Positions 51,348-60,999 of a DNA stretch of 64,000 bases are shown piece by piece. The notes under the pieces are model-generated. The model was given only the letters and a program-made list of their open reading frames with translations. It was not told the origin of the DNA and did not search any database. Made by a program: the position numbers and the translations under genes. The stretch comes from Mesorhizobium mediterraneum. Its GTDB lineage: Bacteria > Pseudomonadota > Alphaproteobacteria > Rhizobiales > Rhizobiaceae. The first letter of the stretch is position 1, and each line of letters opens with the position of its first letter. The stretch spans positions 434,001 through 498,000 of the forward strand of contig NZ_NPKI01000017.1 of NCBI RefSeq assembly GCF_002284565.1, in the 5' to 3' direction.

Positions 51348-51908
51348 TCAATTCGCCGCCGCATTCACCCGGTCCGCGGCGGCGGTCAGCACGGCGCGGT
51401 CCCCCTCTTCGTATAAGCGATGGATGGAGATGGCGCTGACGCGCCAGCCTTCTGGTGTCCGCACCAGTCGGTGGAGATAGCTTGCGCCGACCGTCCAGAA
51501 CCGGGTGTCGATCCAGTGGGTCGCGCGAACATGGCTGCGCGCAACGGCATCGTTGCCCGCGCCTTCGACAACGATGTTGGTGATGAGGTGCTGGGTAGCG
51601 TCGAAGCCCGGCAGCAGGTCTTGCCACTGGGCAATCAGCGCGTCGCGGTCGCTGGTCGCGACCTCGCCACCGAAAAGGCTCGTATAGTCGGTCGTGACGC
51701 GGGCCGCGAAATACGATTTGACCTGGTTCCATTCGCGCAAATCGGCATATAGGCCGATCCCCGCCACTGCCTCGGCAATGGCGATCCTGTCTTCGACCGT
51801 CAGCGCAGCTGGGGACGGCGTAGTGCTCAAGGCCGGCGCAGGGGTGGCGGCGAGCGTCGCGACGAAGACTGCCGAGGCCAAGACGTGCCGGCGGCTGACG
51901 GGGCTCAT
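51348..51908 (-). CDS. exported NTF2-like protein
   Basis: A 186-residue protein with an N-terminal Arg pair and hydrophobic signal (SRRHVLASAVFVATLAATPAPA), possibly Tat-exported. The NTF2-like body covers about residues 36-186 (VEDRIAIAEAVAGIGLYADLREW, YTSLFGGEV, THWIDTRFWTVGASYLHRLV). Its ATG overlaps the stop of the alpha/beta-hydrolase gene (ATGA) and so belongs to that operon. Function is unknown. Confidence 0.85.
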   Translation of the reverse strand: MSPVSRRHVLASAVFVATLAATPAPALSTTPSPAALTVEDRIAIAEAVAGIGLYADLREWNQVKSYFAARVTTDYTSLFGGEVATSDRDALIAQWQDLLPGFDATQHLITNIVVEGAGNDAVARSHVRATHWIDTRFWTVGASYLHRLVRTPEGWRVSAISIHRLYEEGDRAVLTAAADRVNAAAN

Positions 51909-52891
51909 TGTCCCGCCTTCCCTGCACTGCCCAGCGTGGTGCGGAAGTGCGCGTCGACAGCGTCGCTCGCCGCCTTCACCGGCGCGGCGCGGTCATAGAA
52001 GTCGAACTGGGTAACCTCGTCGAGCCACAGCACCCGCTTGGGCTTGGAGTTGGTCAGCCGCGTGTAAAATTTGTGCGCGCCCTGCGGGATAGCAGCCGCC
52101 TCGCTATGCACCATCAGAAAGGGCTGGTGCAGGCGCGGAGCAGCCTGGATCGCATCGAATGTCAGCCACCCTCGCCAGAAGGCCGGATCGGTCTCGTTGC
52201 GCCAGGCCGGGATCATGCCGCGATCGGGCTCGGTGTAATAAGGCACCTTGAACATGATCGCGCGATCGTCGGTCAGGCTGGCGGCGGGCAGGAAGGCCTG
52301 TTTGCCGGTGCTGCGATACGCGGCCTCGGCCGCATCGCCGACAGCTTCGAGCTGCGCGACGCCGTCCTTGCCGCCATAGGTCCTCTCGACCACCTCGGCA
52401 TCGTGCAGCCAGGGCGCGACTAGGGCGACCGACTTGATCGCCGTATTTTTAGCGGCGGCAGTGACCATGTAGCCGGAGCTGGCGCAAATGCCGAGCCCGC
52501 CGATGCGGTCCTTGTCGGTCTCGGGCCGGGTCGCGAGATAGGCGACCGCCGCCTCGATGTCGGCGATCTTGGCGCTGGGATCCTCGTATTGGCGACGTGC
52601 GCCGCCGCTTTCGCCCCAACCGCGAAAATCGAAGGTCAAGGCGACGAAGCCGCGGTCGGCCATCTCGCGGGCGTAGCGGGCCGACATCTGTTCCTTCACC
52701 GTCATCCAGGCGCCGGTCACGACCAGCGCGGGCCGAGCTTCCATCGCGTCTAGATCCTCGGGCAGATAGAGGTCGCCGACGATCTGCTCGCCATGCGAGG
52801 CGAAAGTGACGCGCTCGACGCGCGGTGCGGCGAAGGCAGTGGAGGCGAGCGCGACGGCGATTGCAGCGGCTAATGTCAAGGTTTTCAGCAT
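51905..52891 (-). CDS. exported alpha/beta-hydrolase with Cys elbow
   Basis: A 328-residue hydrolase with a signal peptide (about residues 1-21, ending STAFA). The fold is clear (LVVTGAWMTVKEQMSARYAREM, FDFRGWGESGG near 87-97). The nucleophile elbow reads LGICASSGYMV near 132-142, so a Cys stands where Ser is usual, as in dienelactone-hydrolase-like enzymes; the following Ser is an alternative. Acid and His candidates lie in FLMVHSE and QFDFYD. It is in an operon with NTF2-like genes on both sides, divergent from a LysR regulator. Confidence 0.88.
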   Translation of the reverse strand: MLKTLTLAAAIAVALASTAFAAPRVERVTFASHGEQIVGDLYLPEDLDAMEARPALVVTGAWMTVKEQMSARYAREMADRGFVALTFDFRGWGESGGARRQYEDPSAKIADIEAAVAYLATRPETDKDRIGGLGICASSGYMVTAAAKNTAIKSVALVAPWLHDAEVVERTYGGKDGVAQLEAVGDAAEAAYRSTGKQAFLPAASLTDDRAIMFKVPYYTEPDRGMIPAWRNETDPAFWRGWLTFDAIQAAPRLHQPFLMVHSEAAAIPQGAHKFYTRLTNSKPKRVLWLDEVTQFDFYDRAAPVKAASDAVDAHFRTTLGSAGKAGQ

Positions 52892-52902
52892 CGCAAGTCT
52901 CC

Positions 52903-53406
52903 TCAGCGGTCATCCGCCAGTCGGCCAGGTAGTGGCTTCAGCGGGTAGTGCGCCCAGTAGAAGGCATCCGACTGGTACATGTCGGTCAAAAAATTCTGTG
53001 CTTCAGTGATCTTGCCGTCCTGGATGCGGAACATCAGGGCGTAGAGCTGGTCGATCTCGGGACCTGAGCCGACGTTCGACCAGCCGCGATGAATGTCGAC
53101 GACGAGGTCGCCCTGCGCCTGGAAGAAGATCGGCTCAGCCCTGAATTTGCCGTCGGCCAGGCCGCGGAAAAAGGCGACCACCTCCTCCGGCCCCCGCTTG
53201 TCGCCGGCGAGCGGATGATGGCCGGGAATGCGCCACACGATGTCGAGCGCGAGGAAGGGCCGGACCGCCTCCGGATTCCCGGTCGCGTAAGCAGCGTAAT
53301 AGTCCTTGATGAGCTGGATGTTGCGGTCTTCCTGCGGACCGCTGTTCGCGGGGGAGGTAGACACCGCCAGGAGAGCGCCGGCGGCAAGCGAAGCAAGCCT
53401 GGTCAT
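52903..53406 (-). CDS. exported NTF2-like protein, first gene of the operon
   Basis: A 167-residue protein with a signal peptide (about 1-22) and an NTF2-like body (IQLIKDYYAAYATGNPEAVRPFLALDIVWRIPG, read in part; GDLVVDIHRGWSNVGSG). It is the promoter-proximal gene of the minus operon 53406 to 51348, facing the LysR gene across a 101-bp gap. Confidence 0.85.
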   Translation of the reverse strand: MTRLASLAAGALLAVSTSPANSGPQEDRNIQLIKDYYAAYATGNPEAVRPFLALDIVWRIPGHHPLAGDKRGPEEVVAFFRGLADGKFRAEPIFFQAQGDLVVDIHRGWSNVGSGPEIDQLYALMFRIQDGKITEAQNFLTDMYQSDAFYWAHYPLKPLPGRLADDR

Positions 53407-53473
53407 CGGTCCTGTCTCCTTGCCTGTTTCGTCGGACCCAACATGACGCTTTTTGTTCGCCGGAAAAATCCGT

Positions 53474-53491
53474 ATAGTTCGACAAGGCTAT
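53474..53491. promoter_or_regulatory. candidate LysR operator
   Basis: ATAG-N10-CTAT dyad in the divergent gap between the NTF2-like/hydrolase operon and the LysR gene. It has the T-N11-A pattern of LysR boxes. Confidence 0.5.
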
Positions 53492-53507
53492 TTGGAATTT
53501 CCTCACA

Positions 53508-54416
53508 ATGCGCCTCGACCAGTTCAGCGGGATTGTCGCCTTCGTGAAGGTCGCGGAGGCCAAGAGCTTCACCCGCGCTGCCGCCGAACTCGGAGTCGCT
53601 CCGGCCTCGTTGAGCGAGGCCGTCAAGGGGCTCGAGGAGCGTCTGGGGGTGCGGCTCCTCAACCGCACGACCCGCAGCGTCGGTTTGACCGAAGCCGGCG
53701 CCCACTACCTCGACCACGTGCGCCCAGCGGCCGAGGAGATCTGGGCAGCTGGCGCGGCGCTACGCGAGACCCGCGATCGCCCCGCCGGCACGCTGCGCCT
53801 GAGCCTGCCGTGGATCGCCGCGCCGCTGCTGATCGAGCCGCTGATGGGGCCGTTCATGGACGCTTACCCGGAAGTGCGGCTTAGCGTGATCTTCGACGAC
53901 AATTTCGTCGATATCGCCGCTCAGGGCTTCGATGCCGGTCTGCGGATCGGCGAGCTTCTCGAGAAGGATATGATCGGCGCGCGTCTGGGCGGGCCGCTGC
54001 AGACGGTCGTGTTGGGGAGCCCGGACTATCTGGCGAGGAACGGCACGCCGACGCGGCTGGCTGACCTCGCCGCCCACCGCTGCATCGCCTTCGCCTTCAC
54101 CCGCACCCGCGCAATCTCGCCCTGGGAGTTCGTCGTCGATGGACGCCATGTCGAGTTCACGCCGGACGCACGCCTGATCGTGAACACACTTCCGCTCTGC
54201 ATTACCGCCGCCGCGCAAGGGCTTGGCCTTGCCTTCGCCGTCGAAGGCCTCGCTGCGCCACTTCTCGCCTCAGGCGCGCTGGTCAAGGTGCTGGAGCCTT
54301 TCTGTCCCAGCTACGAACCGCTCCACCTCTATTATCCCAGCCGCCGCCTCGTCCCGCCCAAGCTGCGGGCCTTCATCGACTTCGTGCGCGCGAACGCGCA
54401 CAATTTGCGGATCTGA
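53508..54416 (+). CDS. LysR-family transcriptional regulator
   Basis: A 302-residue LysR regulator with an N-terminal winged HTH (MRLDQFSGIVAFVKVAEAKS, SLSEAVKGLEERLGVRLLNR) and a periplasmic-binding-like effector domain (about 90-295). Divergent from the hydrolase operon and probably its regulator. Its effector is unknown. Confidence 0.93.
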   Translation: MRLDQFSGIVAFVKVAEAKSFTRAAAELGVAPASLSEAVKGLEERLGVRLLNRTTRSVGLTEAGAHYLDHVRPAAEEIWAAGAALRETRDRPAGTLRLSLPWIAAPLLIEPLMGPFMDAYPEVRLSVIFDDNFVDIAAQGFDAGLRIGELLEKDMIGARLGGPLQTVVLGSPDYLARNGTPTRLADLAAHRCIAFAFTRTRAISPWEFVVDGRHVEFTPDARLIVNTLPLCITAAAQGLGLAFAVEGLAAPLLASGALVKVLEPFCPSYEPLHLYYPSRRLVPPKLRAFIDFVRANAHNLRI

Positions 54417-54465
54417 CGCGCCGCCGCGAAACCAGCCACGGCGCAGATCGGCGAGCCGCTCCGGC

Positions 54466-54921
54466 TCACCCCCAGGCGCCGACCATCTGTCTGGTGGCGG
54501 CGTTGAGGCGATTGAAGGCGTTGATCAGGGCAATCTGGACGACCAGGGCGGCAAGCGCCTTCTCGTCATAGTGCCGGGCGGCCTCGTCCCAGATCGCGTC
54601 CGGCACCGGGTCCGGCCGGTCGCAGAGCCGGGTTGTTGCCTCGGCAAGCGCAAGAGCCGCGCGTTCGGCGTCTGTGAAGTACGGCGTCTCCCGCCAGGCG
54701 GATACGGTGAAGACGCGTTCGTCCTTTTCGCCGGCCTTCTTCAATTCGCGCGCATGCATGTCGATACAGACGCTGCATCCATTGATCTGGCTGGCGCGCA
54801 AATGGACGAGCTTGCGTGTCACATAGGGCAGGTCAGCCGTTTCCGTCGACTTGTCCAGCGCGAGCAGCGCCTGCAGCGCGCCGGGAATGAGAAGCACAGG
54901 GTTTTTCAGTCTTGCTTGCAT
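54466..54921 (-). CDS. AhpD-like carboxymuconolactone decarboxylase family protein
   Basis: A 151-residue alkylhydroperoxidase-like protein. The catalytic CX2C pair and His are in NGCSVCIDMH (Cys49, Cys52, His56), followed by ERVFTVSAWRETPYFTDAE. ATG 54921 has AAGGAG at good spacing. Two dyads (54995-55037) occupy the promoter. It may reduce organic hydroperoxides. Confidence 0.92.
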   Translation of the reverse strand: MQARLKNPVLLIPGALQALLALDKSTETADLPYVTRKLVHLRASQINGCSVCIDMHARELKKAGEKDERVFTVSAWRETPYFTDAERAALALAEATTRLCDRPDPVPDAIWDEAARHYDEKALAALVVQIALINAFNRLNAATRQMVGAWG

Positions 54922-54994
54922 GGTGGTCTCCTTCAGACGTGTTTTGTGCGAGTGCGTTCTGCCGAGCCGGATGTCGCGCCGTCTATGCAAAACA

Positions 54995-55037
54995 ATAACT
55001 GATTGGTTATGAATTGACGCATAACTCACGAGTTATG
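54995..55037 (-). promoter_or_regulatory. paired dyad operators before the AhpD-like gene
   Basis: ATAAC-N6-GTTAT (54995-55010) and a perfect CATAACTC-AC-GAGTTATG (55020-55037) lie 26 bp apart (centre to centre), 75-115 bp upstream of the AhpD-like start. They look like binding sites of a dimeric repressor such as a TetR, MarR or HxlR regulator. No such regulator is adjacent. Confidence 0.6.
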
Positions 55038-55170
55038 AATGTGTCAAGTGAGGAATTGGCGGCAATGCAAACGGCAACGACCTGTCGCGCGTTGAGCCAA
55101 TAGTTCCGGCTTTCACGGCAAGGAGCCCGATGCTAGGGCTGCACGTCTTGAATCAGCAACGGATGCCCCC

Positions 55171-55935
55171 GTGACCGACACCGAACGCCCTCGCCTGCCG
55201 CTGATCGAAATCTGCGTCGAAGGCATAGATGGCCTGCTCGCCGCCCAGGCCGCCGGCGCCGACCGGGTCGAGCTGTGCGCCAGCCTCGTCGAAGGCGGCA
55301 TCACGCCGAGTTTTGGCACCGTGCGCGCCGCGCTTGAGCTGGCGACGATCCCATTCCACGTCATCGTGCGGCCGCGCGGCGGCGATTTTCTCTACAGCGA
55401 GGCCGAATACAGCTCGATGCTCGCCGATGTGCTCGCGCTGCGCGAGCTTGGCGTGGCCGGTGTCGTCGTCGGCTGCCTGAGCGCCGACGGCACCATCGAC
55501 GAAAAGCGCGTGAGCGAATTGGCACAGGCGGCAGGGTCCTTGAACGTGACCTGCCACCGTGCCTTCGACATGACGCGCGATCCGGCAGAAGCGCTGGAAG
55601 CGCTGATCCGCAGCAAGGTCGGCCGCGTGCTGACCAGCGGCCAGCGCGACACCGCATTGGAAGGCATAGCCCTGCTGGCGGACCTCGTCCGGCAGGCGGG
55701 GAAGCGCATCATCATTCTCGGCTGCGGCGGGCTCGACCCGGGGAATATCGCCGAGGTGCGGGAAAAAACCGGACTGACGGAAATGCACTTCGCCGCACTC
55801 AAGGACGTGCCGAGCGCCATGCGCTACCGCAATCCCCAGGTTGGCATGGGCGGCACCGACCTCGACCGCGAGTACCGCAACACGGTGACCGACGCGGCGC
55901 TGGTGGCGGCGACGATTGCGGCGGCGAGAGCATGA
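55171..55935 (+). CDS. cutC: CutC-family copper homeostasis protein
   Basis: A 254-residue TIM-barrel protein: IEICVEGIDGLLAAQAAGADRVELCASL (read in part), GGITPSFG, IVRPRGGDF and TCHRAFDM are family signatures. CutC binds Cu(I) in some bacteria; its exact role is debated. It uses a GTG start and its stop overlaps the next start. Confidence 0.93.
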   Translation: MTDTERPRLPLIEICVEGIDGLLAAQAAGADRVELCASLVEGGITPSFGTVRAALELATIPFHVIVRPRGGDFLYSEAEYSSMLADVLALRELGVAGVVVGCLSADGTIDEKRVSELAQAAGSLNVTCHRAFDMTRDPAEALEALIRSKVGRVLTSGQRDTALEGIALLADLVRQAGKRIIILGCGGLDPGNIAEVREKTGLTEMHFAALKDVPSAMRYRNPQVGMGGTDLDREYRNTVTDAALVAATIAAARA

Positions 55936-56453
55936 TCCCGGAAGGAAGAAAACACGTGACGCAAGCACGCTTGCCGATCGACCGGGTCTCGCCGCAGGAC
56001 GAGCCCGCCGTCCTCGCCCTCAACAACGAGCACGCGGCCGAGTTGTCGTGGCTTGAGCCAGAGCGCCTGTCCTTCCTGCTCGCCGAGGCGTTTTATGCGC
56101 GTCGCATCGGTGCGCTCGAAGCCTTCATCATGACCTTCGACCAGGACGCCCGCTACGACAGCCCGAACTTCCTGTGGTTTCGCGAGCGTTATCCGCGCTT
56201 CGTCTATGTCGACCGTGTCGTCGTCGCGGGAGAAGCGCGTGGTCGCGGCCATGCCCGCAGGCTCTATAAGGACCTGTTCGACCATGCCCTGCGTGCCGGC
56301 CAGACCATCATCACTTGCGAGGTGAATGCCGAGCCGCCCAACCCGGCTTCGGATGCCTTTCACGCAGCGCTCGGCTTCGTCGAGGTCGGCGACGCGGTGA
56401 TCCACGGTGGCAAGAAGGCGGTGCGCTACTATTCCAGGCAGATCACCGGCTGA
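55932..56453 (+). CDS. GNAT-family N-acetyltransferase
   Basis: A 173-residue acetyltransferase. The acetyl-CoA motif is GEARGRGHARRLYKDLF (about 100-116), preceded by the beta4 strand YVDRVVV and followed by NPASDAFHAALGF. It overlaps the cutC stop by four bases (ATGA), forming a two-gene operon. Target unknown. Confidence 0.9.
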   Translation: MIPEGRKHVTQARLPIDRVSPQDEPAVLALNNEHAAELSWLEPERLSFLLAEAFYARRIGALEAFIMTFDQDARYDSPNFLWFRERYPRFVYVDRVVVAGEARGRGHARRLYKDLFDHALRAGQTIITCEVNAEPPNPASDAFHAALGFVEVGDAVIHGGKKAVRYYSRQITG

Positions 56454-56463
56454 GGCGACAACT

Positions 56464-57486
56464 CTACCAGTTGCGGTTCAGCCAAGCGCGAGCCGGCTTT
56501 TCGACGATGTAATAGCTGCACAGGGCGCAAGCGAACGCCCCGGCCAGCATCAGCAGCGGCGCACTGCCTTGCGAATAGACGAATTTGTAGAACGGCTGCT
56601 GCCACAGATAGAGCGAATACGACCACAGCCCCAGCGTCGCCATCGGCCAGCAGGACAAAAATCCGGTCAGGTAACGAGCGCTGAAGTCGAGCGAATTGAC
56701 GGCGAGCGCCAACAGCGGCACCGCGACCAGATAGTGGATCGGCGTCGGCACCGCATCCATGAACAGAAGGACCGCCCCGACGGACGCCGCAACCGCGACA
56801 TGCGGCCCCTTGAACAAGGCCGGCAGTCTGTCGTCGGCCTTGAGCAGGCATATCACCGCCGACAGCAGGATCGAGGCGATGTGCACGTCGGTCCGCCAAT
56901 AGGTGGTCTCGTAGTCCATTCCGAAGACCCAGTATGAAATCGCGCCATTCGCCATGGCCAGCACCGACAGCGCACTGAGCAGCACGACGACGCGGGCACG
57001 CCCCGAAACAACAAAGCTGATCAGCGCCAGGATGACATAGGCATGTTCCTCGACGCACAGCGACCAGATATGGTCGAGCGCGCCGGCGCGGCTGACGAGA
57101 ATCCCGGCATAATTGTAGGTGAATGTCAGCGCCGTCAGCGCCGCCTTCCATTTGAAGGCGACAAAGGTGCCGGACAAGGCAACCATCGAAGCGACGACGA
57201 AAACCAGCAGCGCCGGATAAATGCGGGAGAACCGGCGCTTGAAGAACGCCTTGAGCGGATAGCCTTCGACAAAGAGAATCTCGGCCATCAGCCGGCCGCT
57301 GAGCACGAAGAAGAACTCGACGCCCATGACACCGAGGTTGATTCCGGGAACGGGAAAGAAGTGGCCGATCAGCACCAGTGCGATCGACAGGCCGCGCCAG
57401 CCGTCGAGATAGGCCAGCCTTGTTCTCGACGATGTGTCGGCGCTGGACCGGGACACGACAAGCTGCGTCGCGGAGATATCCGTCAT
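56464..57486 (-). CDS. acyltransferase 3 family membrane protein
   Basis: A 340-residue integral-membrane O-acyltransferase (OafA/NodX-like): LDGWRGLSIALVLIGHF (about 27-43) with the conserved Arg and His, FFFVLSGRLM, and about nine further membrane helices. Such proteins acetylate surface polysaccharide or lipid sugars. The ATG at 57486 has GAAGGG upstream; no conserved sequence is seen in the longer frame. It is convergent with the GNAT gene, only 10 bp away. Confidence 0.9.
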   Translation of the reverse strand: MTDISATQLVVSRSSADTSSRTRLAYLDGWRGLSIALVLIGHFFPVPGINLGVMGVEFFFVLSGRLMAEILFVEGYPLKAFFKRRFSRIYPALLVFVVASMVALSGTFVAFKWKAALTALTFTYNYAGILVSRAGALDHIWSLCVEEHAYVILALISFVVSGRARVVVLLSALSVLAMANGAISYWVFGMDYETTYWRTDVHIASILLSAVICLLKADDRLPALFKGPHVAVAASVGAVLLFMDAVPTPIHYLVAVPLLALAVNSLDFSARYLTGFLSCWPMATLGLWSYSLYLWQQPFYKFVYSQGSAPLLMLAGAFACALCSYYIVEKPARAWLNRNW

Positions 57487-57652
57487 GCCGGTCCCTTCGC
57501 ATTTGAACGATGCGAAAGGGCTGCAAGCTATGACTGTGCGCTCCGAGCCCCGGCTCGCATTTCCTCCAGGCATATTGCAGTGCAATAGAATGTTGTGCAA
57601 GTGCGAGATAGCAACACTCTGGCATGTCCGGCCATCTGACCCGAGAGCGACG

Positions 57653-57679
57653 AAAAAAGGGGCCGCGAAGGCCCCCTTT
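57653..57679 (-). terminator. terminator of the cox-like operon
   Basis: An AAAGGGGCC/GGCCCCCTTT stem with a GCGAA loop and a T run on the minus strand, 40 bp past the coxM-like stop. Confidence 0.8.
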
Positions 57680-57717
57680 CCCAAAGCTGGCAATCCCAGG
57701 GCCGGCAATCGGTATCT

Positions 57718-58515
57718 TCAGCCGTTGGCGGCAGCCACGGCGCGCTTGGCCATCACCGCGATCAGATTGGCCCGATAATCGGCCGAGGCGTGGATGTCGC
57801 TCATCAAATTCTTCGCCGAAATCTTCATGCCGTCGAGGGCGGCGGCCGTGAAACTCTTGGTCAGCGCCGCCTCGATTTCCTTCGAACGGAAGACGCCGTC
57901 GTCGCCGGCCCCGGTGACGGCGACCCTGACGCCGTCCTTGCCCTTGGCCACGAAAACCCCGACGATCGCATAGCGCGAGGCGGGATTGCGGAACTTTTCA
58001 TAGGCCGCCTTGGCCGGCGCGGTGAAGGTCACGGCAGTGATGATCTCGCCGTCTTTCAGCGCCGTCTCGAACAGGCCCGTGAAGAACTTGCCGGCCGCGA
58101 TCTCGCGCTTGTTGGTGACGATGGTGGCGTCGAGCGCCAGAAGTGCTGCCGGATAGTCGGCCGCCGGATCGTTGTTGGCGATCGAGCCGCCGATCGTGCC
58201 CTTGTAGCGCACCGCCGGGTCGCCGATCCGGGACGCCATATGGGCGAGCGCCGGACACGCCCTCTTCAGCTTTTCGTCGCTGGCGACATCGTGATGCGTG
58301 GTGGCCGCGCCGATGGTGACGGTCTTGCCCGACACCTTGACGCCTTGCAGGTCCTTAATCCGCGACAGGTCGACCAGGTCGGAAGGCGCGGCAAGCCGCG
58401 TCTTCATGGCAGGGATCAGCGTCATGCCGCCCGACAAGAGCTTTGCATCGCCGCTCTTGAGCAGCTTGGCGGCGTCTGCGACGGAGGCGGCGCGGTGATA
58501 GTTGACTGAGTACAT
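57718..58515 (-). CDS. coxM: FAD-binding middle subunit, CO-dehydrogenase-like (CoxM)
   Basis: A 265-residue flavoprotein subunit of the xanthine-oxidase family. FAD-binding loops are SGGMTL (28-33) and GGSIANNDP (109-117), then a C-terminal CO_deh_flav_C domain. Third gene of the operon S-L-M. The ATG at 58515 is preceded by GGGAG. The physiological substrate is unknown. Confidence 0.92.
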   Translation of the reverse strand: MYSVNYHRAASVADAAKLLKSGDAKLLSGGMTLIPAMKTRLAAPSDLVDLSRIKDLQGVKVSGKTVTIGAATTHHDVASDEKLKRACPALAHMASRIGDPAVRYKGTIGGSIANNDPAADYPAALLALDATIVTNKREIAAGKFFTGLFETALKDGEIITAVTFTAPAKAAYEKFRNPASRYAIVGVFVAKGKDGVRVAVTGAGDDGVFRSKEIEAALTKSFTAAALDGMKISAKNLMSDIHASADYRANLIAVMAKRAVAAANG

Positions 58516-58548
58516 TGGGAGTCTCCCGTGAAATAGTGGGTAGTTAGT

Positions 58549-58610
58549 AGTGAGTAGTGAGTAGTAATGCCGGTCGACTTTGCCTCAATCGTAACTATTC
58601 ACTACTCACT
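58549..58610. repeat. intercistronic hairpin of AGTGAGT repeats
   Basis: AGTGAGTAGTGAGTAGT (58549-58565) pairs in 16 of 17 positions with 58594-58610. Both arms are built from short AGTAGTGAG repeats. It lies between coxL and coxM. Confidence 0.8.
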
Positions 58611-58616
58611 CCTGTT

Positions 58617-60965
58617 TCAGTGTTTCGTCGCCCGGATCGCTGCCCAGACCGTGGACGGCGATGCCGGCATGGCGATATCGGTGATGCCGATGGCGTCGGT
58701 GATGGCGTTGATCACCGCCGGCGGTGAGCCGATGGCGCCGGCCTCGCCGCAGCCCTTGATGCCGAGCGGATTGCCCGGGCACGGCGTGTTCGAGGTCGAG
58801 ACCTTGAACGACGGCAGGTCGTCGGCTCGCGGCATGGCGTAGTCCATATAGCTCGCCGTCAAAAGCTGCCCGCTGGCGTCGTAGCGAGTGCCCTCCAGCA
58901 AGGCCTGGCCGATGCCTTGGGCGACGCCGCCATGCACCTGGCCTTCGACGATCATCGGGTTGATGATGTTGCCGAAATCGTCGGCGGCGACGAACTGGAC
59001 GATCTCGGTCACGCCGGTTTCCGGATCGATCTCCACCTCGCAGACATAGCAGCCAGCCGGGAAGGTGAAGTTCGACGGATCGTAGAACGACGTCTCCTTC
59101 AGCCCCGGCTCCATGCCGCCTGGCAAGTTGTGGGCGGTGTAGGCCGCAAGCGCCATCTGGAACCACGGCACGCTCTTATCGGTGCCGGTGACCTTCAAGG
59201 CACCATTTTCGATGACGATGTCGCCCTCGTCGGCCTCGAGCAGATGGGCGGCAATCTTCTTGGCCTTGGCCTCGACCTTGTCGAGCGCCTTGGCGACGGC
59301 CGACATGCCGACGGCGCCCGAGCGCGAACCGTAGGTTCCCATGCCCATCTGCACCTTGTCGGTATCGCCATGGACGATCGAGACGCTGTCTATCGGCACG
59401 CCGAAGCGCTGGTTGACCAGCTGCGCGAAAGTCGTCTCATGGCCCTGGCCATGGCTGTGCGAGCCGGTCAGCACCTCGATGGTGCCGGCGGCATTGACGC
59501 GCACCTCGGCACTTTCCCAGAGGCCGACACCCGCTCCAAGACTGCCGACCGCCGCCGACGGCGCCAGGCCGCAGGCCTCGATATAGTTGCTCAAGCCGAT
59601 GCCGCGCAGCTTGCCTCTGTTGGCGGCGGCGGTCTTGCGCTTGGCAAAGCCGGCATAGTCGGCAGCCGCCATCGCCGCGTCGAGCGAGGCGGCATAATCG
59701 CCGGCGTCATAGTTCATGATGACCGGCGTCTGGTGCGGGAACGATGTGATGAAGTTCTTTCGGCGAAGCTCCGCCGGCGACACGCCCAGCTCGCGAGCGG
59801 CGGTCTCCATCGTGCGTTCGAGCAGATAGGTGGCCTCCGGCCGCCCTGCCCCGCGATAGGCGTCGACCGGCGCGGTGTTGGTGTAGACGGCGCGCACATT
59901 GGCGTGGATCGTCGGAATATCGTACTGGCCCGACAACAGCGTCGCGTAGAGATAGGTCGGCACACAGGACGAGAAGAGCGACATGTAGGCACCGAGATTG
60001 GCGATGGTGTCGACCTTCAGTCCGGTGATCTTGTTGTCCTTGTCGAAGGCCATTTCCACCGTCGAGACATGGTCACGGCCATGGGCGTCGGTGAGAAAGC
60101 TCTCGGTGCGGTCAGCCACCCATTTGACCGGCACGCCGGTCTTCTTCGAGGCCCACAGGCAGATGATTTCTTCCGGATAGATGTAGATCTTCGAGCCGAA
60201 GCCGCCGCCGACATCCGGCGCGATGACCCGCAGCTTGTTTTCCGGAGCGACATTGTAGAAGGCGCTCATCACCAGGCGCGCGAGATGCGGGTTCTGCGAG
60301 GTCGTCCAGCACGTATAGTGGTCCTCGGCCTTGTTGTAATAGCCTAGTGCCGCACGCGGCTCCATGGCGTTGGGCACCAGCCGGTTGTTGACGATCTTCA
60401 TCCGGGTGACGTGGGCAGCGGCCTTGATCGCCGCGTTGGTCGCCGTGCTGTCGCCGAGCTCCCAGTCGAAGATCAGGTTGCCGTCGGCTTCCGGGTGGAT
60501 CTGCGGTGCGCTCCTTTCGAGCGCCTTCGGAGCATCGACGACTGCCTTCAGTTCCTTATAGGTGATGTCGACCGCTTCGGCCGCGTCGCGCGCCTGGCCC
60601 TTGGTTTCGGCGACCACGACGACCACCGCGTCGCCGACATAGCGGACCCTGTCGAAGGCCAGCGGCGACCATGCCCCCATCTTCATCGGCGAGCCGTCCT
60701 TGGAATGGATCATCCAGCCGCAGATGAGATTGCCGATGCCGTCGGCCTTGAGCTCCTTGCCGGTCAGCACACCGATGACGCCCGGCATGCCTTTCGCCTT
60801 TTTGACATCGATCTTCTTGATCTGCGCATGCGCGTGAGGGCTGCGCACGAAGGCCGCATGCTTCATGCCGGGAACCACCATGTCGTCGACATAGCGCCCG
60901 GCGCCGGTAATGAACCGCCTGTCTTCCTTGCGCGCTACACGAGCGCCAACACCTTCAATGCCCAT
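58617..60965 (-). CDS. coxL: molybdopterin-binding large subunit, form II CoxL-like
   Basis: A 782-residue catalytic subunit. The active-site loop is AYRGAGR (about 366-372), the form II signature; true CO dehydrogenases (form I) have AYRCSFR. Mo-cofactor contacts include GGGFGSKIY and [11 protein letters not shown] and the catalytic Glu in KGCGEAG near 745. So the enzyme is a xanthine-oxidase-type hydroxylase, and CO oxidation is not proven. It is second in the operon. Confidence 0.93.
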   Translation of the reverse strand: MGIEGVGARVARKEDRRFITGAGRYVDDMVVPGMKHAAFVRSPHAHAQIKKIDVKKAKGMPGVIGVLTGKELKADGIGNLICGWMIHSKDGSPMKMGAWSPLAFDRVRYVGDAVVVVVAETKGQARDAAEAVDITYKELKAVVDAPKALERSAPQIHPEADGNLIFDWELGDSTATNAAIKAAAHVTRMKIVNNRLVPNAMEPRAALGYYNKAEDHYTCWTTSQNPHLARLVMSAFYNVAPENKLRVIAPDVGGGFGSKIYIYPEEIICLWASKKTGVPVKWVADRTESFLTDAHGRDHVSTVEMAFDKDNKITGLKVDTIANLGAYMSLFSSCVPTYLYATLLSGQYDIPTIHANVRAVYTNTAPVDAYRGAGRPEATYLLERTMETAARELGVSPAELRRKNFITSFPHQTPVIMNYDAGDYAASLDAAMAAADYAGFAKRKTAAANRGKLRGIGLSNYIEACGLAPSAAVGSLGAGVGLWESAEVRVNAAGTIEVLTGSHSHGQGHETTFAQLVNQRFGVPIDSVSIVHGDTDKVQMGMGTYGSRSGAVGMSAVAKALDKVEAKAKKIAAHLLEADEGDIVIENGALKVTGTDKSVPWFQMALAAYTAHNLPGGMEPGLKETSFYDPSNFTFPAGCYVCEVEIDPETGVTEIVQFVAADDFGNIINPMIVEGQVHGGVAQGIGQALLEGTRYDASGQLLTASYMDYAMPRADDLPSFKVSTSNTPCPGNPLGIKGCGEAGAIGSPPAVINAITDAIGITDIAMPASPSTVWAAIRATKH

Positions 60966-60999
60966 CGCAGAAATTCCTCCCGAATTGCTGAACTAGGTG

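Noticed and set aside
58917..60347. 476-codon plus-strand frame opposite coxL
   Set aside because: Antisense to a complete coxL with clear cofactor motifs.
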